Shown here one piece after another: positions 54,944-64,000 of a stretch of 64,000 nt of DNA. Below the pieces are notes generated by a model. It was not told the DNA's origin, made no database searches, and was given only the letters and a program-made list of their open reading frames with translations. The stretch spans positions 1,178,001 to 1,242,000 of the forward strand of contig NW_027096010.1 in the NCBI RefSeq assembly GCF_040115645.1, read 5' to 3'. Source of the stretch: Euwallacea fornicatus. Its lineage: Eukaryota; Arthropoda; Insecta; Coleoptera; Curculionidae. The translations under genes were made by a program, and so were the position numbers. The first letter of the stretch is position 1. Every line of letters starts with the position of its first letter.

Positions 54944-56323
54944 AGACCAAATTTGTTAAACAAAGTGTCAAATTAATCAGCTCGATGATATCTTTAAGAT
55001 GTCATAACACATCATGATTGCATCTTGTTCAATTTCCAAGAAAAATAGTACTTTATGTGCTCAAACACACAACTTTTGTGACTTTTCAAACTTTGAAGCT
55101 CGATAACTTCGGCAAATGAGGACCAAATTTGTTAAACAAAGTGTCAAATTAATCAGCTCGACGAGATCTTTCGGATGTCACAACAAATCATTATTGCATC
55201 TTGTTGAATTTCCAAGAAAAATAGTACATTATGTGCTCAAACACACAACTCTTGTGACTTTTCAAACTTTGAAGCTCGATAACTTCGGCAAATGAAGACT
55301 AAATTTGTTAAACAAAGTGTCAAATTAATCAGCTCGACGAGGTCTTTCGGGTGTTACAATAAATCATTATTGCATCTTGTTGAATTTCCAAGAAAAATAG
55401 TACATTATGTGCTCAAACACACAACTTTTGTGACTATTCAAACTTTGAAGCTCGATAACTTCGGCAAATGAAGACCAAATTTGTTAAACAAAGTGTAAAA
55501 TTAATCAGCTCGACGAGATCTTTCGGATGTCACAATAAATCATTATTGCATCTTGTTGAATTTCCAAGAAAAATAGTACATTATGTGCTCAAACACACAA
55601 CTCTTGTGACTTTTCAAACTTTGAAGCTCGATAACTTCGGCAAATGAACACCAAATTTGTTAAACAAAGTGTCAAATTAATCAGCTCGACGAGGTCTTTC
55701 GGGTGTTACAATAAATCATTATTGCATCTTGTTGAATTTCCAAGAAAAATAGTACATTATGTGCTCAAACACACAACTTTTGTGACTATTCAAACTTTGA
55801 AGCTCGATAACTTCGGCAAATGAAGACCAAATTTGTTAAACAAAGTGTAAAATTAATCAGCTCGACGAGATCTTTCGGATGTCACAACAAATCATTATTG
55901 CATCTTGTTGAATTTCCAAGAAAAATAGTACATTATGTGCTCAAACACACAACTCTTGTTACTTTTCAAACTTTGAAGCTCGATAACTTCGGCAAATGAA
56001 GACCAAATTTGTTAAACAAAGTGTAAAATTAATCAGCTCGACGAGATCTTCAGGATGACACAATAAATAATTATCGCATCTTGTTGAATTTCCAAGAAAA
56101 ATAGTACATTATGTGCTCAAACACACAACTCTTGTGACTTTTCAAACTTTGAAGCTCGATAACTTCGGCAAATGAACACCAAATTTGTTAAACAAAGTGT
56201 CAAATTAATCAGCTCGACGAGGTCTTTCGGGTGTTACAATAAATCATTATTGCATCTTGTTGAATTTCCAAGAAAAATAGTACATTATGTGCTCAAACAC
56301 ACAACTTTTGTGACTTTTCAAAA
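54944..56323. repeat. Copy of the 45.1-46.4 kb segment inside the 23-mer zone
   Basis: From the GATGATATCTTTAAG monomer at 54981 the sequence follows 45125 onward at an offset of 9,856 bp (56 monomers) to about 56283. One difference was noticed, T at 55959 against A at 46103. It replaces the GAACACC series found at the equivalent place in copy 1 (50896 onward), so the two 23-mer units are not fully equal. Confidence 0.8.
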
Positions 56324-58073
56324 TTTGAAGCTCGATAACTTCGGCAAATGAGGACCACATTTCTTAAACAAAGTGTCAAATTAATCAGCTCGACGAGATC
56401 ATTCGGACGTCACAACAAATCATTATTATATCTTGTAGAATTTCCAAGAAAAATATTACATTATGTGCTCAAACACACAACTTTTGTGACTATTCAAATT
56501 TTGAAGCTCGATAACTTCGGCAAATGAGGACCAAATTTCTTAAACAAAGTGTCAAATTAATCAGCTCGACGAGATCTTTCTGATGTCACAATAAATCATT
56601 ATTGCATCTTGTTGAATTTCCAAGAAAAATAGTACAATATGTGCTCAAACACACAACTTTTGTGACTTTTCAAACTTTGAAGCTCGATAACTTCGGCAAA
56701 TGAGGACCAAATTTCTTAAACAAAGTGTCAAATTAATCAGCTCGACGACATCTTTAAGATGTCATAACACATCATGATTGCATCTTGTTCAATTTCCAAG
56801 AAAAATAGTACAATATGTGCTCAAACACAAAACTTTTGTGACTTTTCAAATTTTGAAGCTCGATAACTTCGGCAAATGAGGACCAAATTTGTTAAATAAA
56901 GTGTCAAATTAATCAGCTCGATGAGATCTTCAGGATGACACAACAAATCATTATTGCATCTTGTTGAATTTCCAAGAAAAATAGTACATTATGTGCTCAA
57001 ACACACAACTCTTGTGACTTTTCAAACTTTGAAGCTCGATAACTGCGGCAAATGAAGACCAAATTTGTTAAACAAAGTGTCAAATTAATCAGCTCGACGA
57101 GATCTTCAGGATGTCGAATCAAATCATGATTGCATCTTGTTGAATTTCTAAGAAAAATAGTACATTATGTGCTCAAACACACAACTCTTGTGACTTTTCA
57201 AACTTTGAAGCTCGATAACTTCGGCAAATGAGGACCAAATTTGTTAAATAAAGTGTCAAATTAATCAGCTCGACGAGATCTTTCGGATGTCACAATAAAT
57301 CATTATTGCATCTTGTTCAATTTCCAAGAAAAATAGTAAAATATGTGGTCAAACACACAACTTTTGTGACTTTTCAAAATTTGAAGCTCGATAACTTCGG
57401 CAAATGAGGACCAAATTTCTTAAACAAAGTGTCAAATTAATCAGCTCGACGAGATCTTCAGGATGACACAACAAATCATTATTGCATCTTGTTGAATTTC
57501 CAAGAAAAATAGTACATTATGTGCTCAAACACACAACTTTTGTGACTATTCAAACTTTGAAGCTCGATAACTTCGGCAAATGAAGACCAAATTTGTTAAA
57601 CAAAGTGTCAAATTAATCAGCTCGACGAGATCTTCAGGATGTCGAATCAAATCATGATTGCATCTTGTTGAATTTCTAAGAAAAATAGTACATTATGTGC
57701 TCAAACACACAACTCTTGTGACTTTTCAAACTTTGAAGCTCGATAACTTCGGCAAATGAGGACCAAATTTGTTAAATAAATTGTCAAATTAATCAGCTCG
57801 ACGAGATCTTTCGGATGTCACAATAAATCATTATTGCATCTTGTTCAATTTCCAAGAAAAATAGTAAAATATGTGGTCAAACACACAACTTTTGTGACTT
57901 TTCAAAATTTGAAGCTCGATAACTTCGGCAAATGAGGACCAAATTTCTTAAACAAAGTGTCAAATTAATCAGCTCGACGAGATCTTCAGGATGACACAAC
58001 AAATCATTATTGCATCTTGTTGAATTTCCAAGAAAAATAGTACATTATGTGCTCAAACACACAACTTTTGTGA
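56324..58073. repeat. 23-monomer periodic segment, partial copy 3
   Basis: It matches 52276-54025 and 48228-49977. The left limit is A at 56323 (CAAAATTTG) against C at 52275; the right limit is T at 58074 (GTGATTATTC) against C at 54026. It includes both ATGTCGAATC monomers of the 528-bp duplication and the AAATTGTC mark. Confidence 0.88.
56747..56763. repeat. 17-bp perfect palindrome
   Basis: Fourth copy, a further 4,048 bp on. Confidence 0.9.
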
Positions 58074-59056
58074 TTATTCAAACTTTGAAGCTCGATAACT
58101 TCGGCAAATGAAGACCAAATTTGTTAAACAAAGTGTCAAATTAATCAGCTCGACGAGATCTTTCGGGTGTTACAATAAATCATTATCGCATTTTGTTGAA
58201 TTTGCAAGAAAAATAGTACAATATGTGCTCAAACACACAACTTTTGTGACTTTTCAAAATTTGAAGCTCGATAACTTCGGCAAATGAGGACCAAATTTCT
58301 TAAACAAAGTGTCAAATTAATCAGCTCGACGAGATCTTCAGGATGACACAACAAATCATTATTGCATCTTGTTGAATTTCCAAGAAAAATAGTACATTAT
58401 GTGCTCAAACACACAACTTTTGTGACTATTCAAACTTTGAAGCTCGATAACTTCGGCAAATGAAGACCAAATTTGTTAAACAAAGTGTCAAATTAATCAG
58501 CTCGACGACATCTTTAAGATGTCATAACACATCATGATTGCATCTTGTTCAATTTCCAAGAAAAATAGTACAATATGTGCTCAAACACAAAACTTTTGTG
58601 ACTTTTCAAATTTTGAAGCTCGATAACTTCGGCAAATGAGGACCAAATTTGTTAAATAAAGTGTCAAATTAATCAGCTCGATGAGATCTTCAGGATGACA
58701 CAACAAATCATTATTGCATCTTGTTGAATTTCCAAGAAAAATAGTACATTATGTGCTCAAACACACAACTCTTGTGACTTTTCAAACTTTGAAGCTCGAT
58801 AACTGCGGCAAATGAAGACCAAATTTGTTAAACAAAGTGTCAAATTAATCAGCTCGACGAGATCTTTCGGATGTCACAATAAATCATTATTGCATTTAGT
58901 TGAATTTCCAAGAAAAATAGTACATTATGTGCTCAAACACACAACTCTTGTGACTTTTCAAACTTTGAAGCTCGATAACTTCGGCAAATGAAGACCAAAT
59001 TTGTTAAACAAAGTGTCAAATTAATCAGCTCGACGAGGTCTTTCGGGTGTTACAAT
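58074..59056. repeat. Mixed monomers between the 23-mer and 13-mer zones
   Basis: It holds a GCATTTTGTTGAATTTGC unit near 58190, the palindrome monomer at 58507, an ACTGCGG unit and the first GCATTTAGTTG unit near 58893. The stretch from about 58440 to 58896 recurs near 63544-64000 at 5,104 bp. Confidence 0.8.
58507..58523. repeat. 17-bp perfect palindrome
   Basis: Fifth copy, ten monomers after the fourth, in a different order of neighbours. Confidence 0.9.
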
Positions 59057-61340
59057 AAATCATTATTGCATCTTGTTGAATTTCCAAGAAAAATAGTACA
59101 TTATGTGCTCAAACACACAACTCTTGTGACTTTTCAAACTTTGAAGCTCGATAACTGCGGCAAATGAAGACCAAATTTGTTAAACAAAGTGTCAAATTAA
59201 TCAGCTCGACGAGATCTTTCGGATGTCACAATAAATCATTATTGCATTTAGTTGAATTTCCAAGAAAAATAGTACATTATGTGCTCAAACACACAACTCT
59301 TGTGACTTTTCAAACTTTGAAGCTCGATAACTTCGGCAAATGAGGACCAAATTTCTTAAACAAAGTGTCAAATTAATCAGCTCGACGAGATCTTCAGGAT
59401 GTCGAATCAAATCATGATTGCATCTTGTTGAATTTCTAAGAAAAATAGTACATTATGTGCTCAAACACACAACTCTTGTGACTTTTCAAACTTTGAAGCT
59501 CGATAACTTCGGCAAATGAGGACCAAATTAGTTAAACAAAGTGTCAAGTTAATCAGCTCGACGAGATCTTTCGGATGTCACAACAAATCATTATTATATC
59601 TTGTAGAATTTCCAAGAAAAATAGTACATTATTTGCTCAAACACACAACTTTAGTGACTTTTCAAACTTTGAAGCTCGATAACTTCGGCAAATGAGGACC
59701 AAATTTCTTAAACAAAGTGTCAAATTAATCAGCTCCACGAGATCTTCAGGATGTCGCTTCAAATCATGATTGCATCTTGTTGAATTTCCAAGAAAAATAG
59801 TACATTATTTGCTCAAACACACAACTTTAGTGACTTTTCAAACTTTGAAGCTCGATAACTTCGGCAAATGAGGACCAAATTAGTTAAACAAAGTGTCAAA
59901 TTAATCAGCTCGACGAGGTCTTTCGGGTGTTACAATAAATCATTATCGCATTTTGTTGAATTTCCAAGAAAAATAGTACAATATGTGCTCAAACACACAA
60001 CTTTTGTGACTTTTCAAACTTTGAAGCCCGATAACTTCGGCAAATGAGGACCAAATTTCTCAAACAAAGTGTCAAATTAATCAGCTCGACGAGATCTTTC
60101 GGATGTCACAATAAATCATTATTGCATTTAGTTGAATTTCCAAGAAAAATAGTACATTATTTGCTCAAACACACAACTTTAGTGACTTTTCAAACTTTGA
60201 AGCTCGATAACTTCGGCAAATGAGGACCAAATTAGTTAAACAAAGTGTCAAATTAATCAGCTCGACGAGGTCTTTCGGGTGTTACAATAAATCATTATCG
60301 CATTTTGTTGAATTTCCAAGAAAAATAGTACAATATGTGCTCAAACACACAACTTTTGTGACTTTTCAAACTTTGAAGCCCGATAACTTCGGCAAATGAG
60401 GACCAAATTTCTCAAACAAAGTGTCAAATTAATCAGCTCGACGAGATCTTTCGGATGTCACAATAAATCATTATTGCATTTAGTTGAATTTCCAAGAAAA
60501 ATAGTACATTATGTGCTCAAACACACAACTTTAGTGACTTTTCAAACTTTGAAGCTCGATAACTTCGGCAAATGAAGACCAAATTTGTTAAACAAAGTGT
60601 CAAATTAATCAGCTCGACGAGATCTTCAGGATGACACAACAAATCATTATTGCATCTTGTTGAATTTCCAAGAAAAATAGTACATTATGTGCTCAAACAC
60701 ACAACTCTTGTGACTTTTCAAACTTTGAAGCTCGATAACTGCGGCAAATGAAGACCAAATTTGTTAAACAAAGTGTCAAATTAATCAGCTCGACGAGATC
60801 TTTCGGATGTCACAATAAATCATTATTGCATTTAGTTGAATTTCCAAGAAAAATAGTACAATATGTGCTCAAACACACAACTTTTGTGACTTTTCAAAAT
60901 TTAAAGCTCGATAACTTCGGCAAATGAGGACCAAATTAGTTAAACAAAGTGTCAAATTAATCAGCTCGACGAGGTCTTTCGGGTGTTACAATAAATCATT
61001 ATCGCATTTTGTTGAATTTCCAAGAAAAATAGTACAATATGTGCTCAAACACACAACTTTTGTGACTTTTCAAACTTTGAAGCCCGATAACTTCGGCAAA
61101 TGAGGACCAAATTTCTCAAACAAAGTGTCAAATTAATCAGCTCGCCGAGATCTTCAGGATGTCACAACAAATCATTATTGCATGTTGTTGAATTTCCAAG
61201 AACAATAGTACATTATGTGCTCAAACACACAACTTTTGTGACTTTTCAAACTTTGAAGCTCGATAACTTCGGCAAATGAAGACCAAATTTGTTAAACAAA
61301 GTGTCAAATTAATCAGCTCGACGACATCTTTAAGATGTCA
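59057..61340. repeat. 13-monomer tandem unit (2,288 bp), copy 1
   Basis: It matches 61345-63628. It is rich in variants rare elsewhere: GCATTTAGTTG, ATTATTTGCTC, CTTTAGTGAC, AAATTAGTTAAA, GAAGCCCGATAAC and ATGTCGCTTCAAATC. Inside it a two-monomer set (AAATTAGTT/GGGTGTTAC followed by CCCGATAAC) is itself duplicated: 59879 and 60231 are 352 bp apart, with a further relative near 60937. Confidence 0.9.
61323..61339. repeat. 17-bp perfect palindrome at a duplication joint
   Basis: Sixth copy. Its right neighbour is the common CACAACAAATCATT instead of CATAACACATCATG, so the joint of the 13-monomer duplication lies directly beside the palindrome. Confidence 0.9.
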
Positions 61341-61344
61341 CAAC

Positions 61345-63628
61345 AAATCATTATTGCATCTTGTTGAATTTCCAAGAAAAATAGTACATTATGTGCTCAA
61401 ACACACAACTCTTGTGACTTTTCAAACTTTGAAGCTCGATAACTGCGGCAAATGAAGACCAAATTTGTTAAACAAAGTGTCAAATTAATCAGCTCGACGA
61501 GATCTTTCGGATGTCACAATAAATCATTATTGCATTTAGTTGAATTTCCAAGAAAAATAGTACATTATGTGCTCAAACACACAACTCTTGTGACTTTTCA
61601 AACTTTGAAGCTCGATAACTTCGGCAAATGAGGACCAAATTTCTTAAACAAAGTGTCAAATTAATCAGCTCGACGAGATCTTCAGGATGTCGAATCAAAT
61701 CATGATTGCATCTTGTTAAATTTCTAAGAAAAATAGTACATTATGTGCTCAAACACACAACTCTTGTGACTTTTCAAACTTTGAAGCTCGATAACTTCGG
61801 CAAATGAGGACCAAATTAGTTAAACAAAGTGTCAAGTTAATCAGCTCGACGAGATCTTTCGGATGTCACAACAAATCATTATTATATCTTGTAGAATTTC
61901 CAAGAAAAATAGTACATTATTTGCTCAAACACACAACTTTAGTGACTTTTCAAACTTTGAAGCTCGATAACTTCGGCAAATGAGGACCAAATTTCTTAAA
62001 CAAAGTGTCAAATTAATCAGCTCCACGAGATCTTCAGGATGTCGCTTCAAATCATGATTGCATCTTGTTGAATTTCCAAGAAAAATAGTACATTATTTGC
62101 TCAAACACACAACTTTAGTGACTTTTCAAACTTTGAAGCTCGATAACTTCGGCAAATGAGGACCAAATTAGTTAAACAAAGTGTCAAATTAATCAGCTCG
62201 ACGAGGTCTTTCGGGTGTTACAATAAATCATTATCGCATTTTGTTGAATTTCCAAGAAAAATAGTACAATATGTGCTCAAACACACAACTTTTGTGACTT
62301 TTCAAACTTTGAAGCCCGATAACTTCGGCAAATGAGGACCAAATTTCTCAAACAAAGTGTCAAATTAATCAGCTCGACGAGATCTTTCGGATGTCACAAT
62401 AAATCATTATTGCATTTAGTTGAATTTCCAAGAAAAATAGTACATTATTTGCTCAAACACACAACTTTAGTGACTTTTCAAACTTTGAAGCTCGATAACT
62501 TCGGCAAATGAGGACCAAATTAGTTAAACAAAGTGTCAAATTAATCAGCTCGACGAGGTCTTTCGGGTGTTACAATAAATCATTATCGCATTTTGTTGAA
62601 TTTCCAAGAAAAATAGTACAATATGTGCTCAAACACACAACTTTTGTGACTTTTCAAACTTTGAAGCCCGATAACTTCGGCAAATGAGGACCAAATTTCT
62701 CAAACAAAGTGTCAAATTAATCAGCTCGACGAGATCTTTCGGATGTCACAATAAATCATTATTGCATTTAGTTGAATTTCCAAGAAAAATAGTACATTAT
62801 GTGCTCAAACACACAACTTTAGTGACTTTTCAAACTTTGAAGCTCGATAACTTCGGCAAATGAAGACCAAATTTGTTAAACAAAGTGTCAAATTAATCAG
62901 CTCGACGAGATCTTCAGGATGACACAACAAATCATTATTGCATCTTGTTGAATTTCCAAGAAAAATAGTACATTATGTGCTCAAACACACAACTCTTGTG
63001 ACTTTTCAAACTTTGAAGCTCGATAACTGCGGCAAATGAAGACCAAATTTGTTAAACAAAGTGTCAAATTAATCAGCTCGACGAGATCTTTCGGATGTCA
63101 CAATAAATCATTATTGCATTTAGTTGAATTTCCAAGAAAAATAGTACAATATGTGCTCAAACACACAACTTTTGTGACTTTTCAAAATTTAAAGCTCGAT
63201 AACTTCGGCAAATGAGGACCAAATTAGTTAAACAAAGTGTCAAATTAATCAGCTCGACGAGGTCTTTCGGGTGTTACAATAAATCATTATCGCATTTTGT
63301 TGAATTTCCAAGAAAAATAGTACAATATGTGCTCAAACACACAACTTTTGTGACTTTTCAAACTTTGAAGCCCGATAACTTCGGCAAATGAGGACCAAAT
63401 TTCTCAAACAAAGTGTCAAATTAATCAGCTCGCCGAGATCTTCAGGATGTCACAACAAATCATTATTGCATGTTGTTGAATTTCCAAGAACAATAGTACA
63501 TTATGTGCTCAAACACACAACTTTTGTGACTTTTCAAACTTTGAAGCTCGATAACTTCGGCAAATGAAGACCAAATTTGTTAAACAAAGTGTCAAATTAA
63601 TCAGCTCGACGACATCTTTAAGATGTCA
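61345..63628. repeat. 13-monomer tandem unit (2,288 bp), copy 2
   Basis: It is the partner of 59057-61340. One difference was noticed, A at 61718 (GTTAAATTTC) against G at 59430. The joint between copies lies at 61341-61344 in a chimeric monomer with a palindrome-type left part and a common-type right part. The right limit is T at 63629 against C at 61341. Confidence 0.9.
63611..63627. repeat. 17-bp perfect palindrome
   Basis: Seventh copy, 2,288 bp after the sixth and 5,104 bp after the fifth. Confidence 0.9.
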
Positions 63629-64000
63629 TAACACATCATGATTGCATCTTGTTCAATTTCCAAGAAAAATAGTACAATATGTGCTCAAACACAAAACTTT
63701 TGTGACTTTTCAAATTTTGAAGCTCGATAACTTCGGCAAATGAGGACCAAATTTGTTAAATAAAGTGTCAAATTAATCAGCTCGATGAGATCTTCAGGAT
63801 GACACAACAAATCATTATTGCATCTTGTTGAATTTCCAAGAAAAATAGTACATTATGTGCTCAAACACACAACTCTTGTGACTTTTCAAACTTTGAAGCT
63901 CGATAACTGCGGCAAATGAAGACCAAATTTGTTAAACAAAGTGTCAAATTAATCAGCTCGACGAGATCTTTCGGATGTCACAATAAATCATTATTGCATT
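63629..64000. repeat. Array continuing past the right window edge
   Basis: The sequence follows 58525-58896 at 5,104 bp. The last monomer starts at 63890 and is cut at 111 bp by the window end. No array boundary is seen. Confidence 0.9.

Larger units (their letters stand above)
1..64000. repeat. 176-bp tandem satellite array, whole window
   Basis: A 176-bp unit beginning ACTTTGAAGCTCGATAACTT repeats head to tail from base 1 to the end. I followed the start motif at 1, 177, 353, 529, 705, 881 and onward; the last start is at 63890, i.e. 363 full units with a net drift of one base. All units lie in the same direction; I saw no inversion, insertion or unique sequence. One monomer counted by hand (start 529) has 32 C, 27 G and five CpG. 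Unit length near nucleosomal size, length of the array and nested duplications fit a centromeric or pericentromeric eukaryotic satellite. Plant origin is inference; the family name is not known to me. The array continues beyond both window edges. No gene, promoter, tRNA or mobile element is visible anywhere inside. Confidence 0.98.

Noticed and set aside
1..64000. CRISPR array
   Set aside because: Repeats are contiguous 176-bp units without unique spacers, far too long for CRISPR repeats, and there are no cas genes.
1..64000. rDNA spacer or tRNA cluster
   Set aside because: No rRNA stretches, no tRNA-like cloverleaf and no A/B box pair recognised in any monomer.
1..64000. Telomeric repeats or a retrotransposon inserted in the array
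   Set aside because: No short TTTAGGG-like or TTAGGG-like arrays, no long terminal repeats, and phase is continuous, leaving no room for an insertion.
1..64000. Identification as a named satellite (for example a cucurbit, legume or Brassicaceae centromere repeat of about 176-178 bp)
   Set aside because: Length alone is not evidence, and I do not recall a consensus that matches. A BLAST of one monomer against plant repeat databases would decide.

Overview
The window is one uninterrupted block of satellite DNA and contains no gene I can support. A head-to-tail monomer of 176 bp fills it from base 1 to base 64000: 363 complete monomers plus a 111-bp partial one, all in the same orientation. Long single-family arrays with nucleosome-sized monomers and nested higher-order duplications point to a eukaryotic centromeric or other heterochromatic region. 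A plant is my best guess, because 150-180 bp centromeric satellites are common there, but I cannot name the species or the satellite family from memory. One hand-counted monomer is 33.5% G+C. No flanking unique DNA, transposon, RNA gene, CRISPR array or promoter is visible, and the array runs off both ends.

Layout. From 1 to about 8.3 kb, blocks of 14, 12 and 11 monomers start with the same monomers and differ by loss or swap of internal ones; part of this zone alternates two monomer types (a 352-bp dimer rhythm). From 8.3 to 23.7 kb there are longer, shuffled blocks (21, 11 and 13 monomers and mixed units) with eight copies of a divergent monomer subfamily. From 23.7 to 33.7 kb a 4,968-bp segment occurs twice, 5,105 bp apart, with one substitution noticed. 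From 33.7 to 45.8 kb new variants appear, including a clean 7-monomer (1,232-bp) pair. From 45.8 to 58 kb there are nested copies at 528, 1,056, 4,048 and 5,104 bp. From 59 to 63.6 kb a 13-monomer unit (2,288 bp) is present twice in tandem.

How it works as a system. Every duplication spacing I measured is a whole number of monomers, apart from 1-bp indels. This is what unequal crossing-over or conversion between in-register monomers gives. Five inherited indel positions account for the whole phase drift across the window. Chimeric monomers at about 20.9, 13.66 and 61.34 kb look like recombination joints. Within the monomer, one stretch (about 1-65) stays nearly constant and includes a partial match to the CENP-B box, while the stretch at about 66-125 carries most variant-defining changes. 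A 17-bp perfect palindrome exists only in a subset of monomers right of 47.5 kb. Open reading frames of 61-69 codons on either strand are by-products of the repeat and are not annotated as genes.
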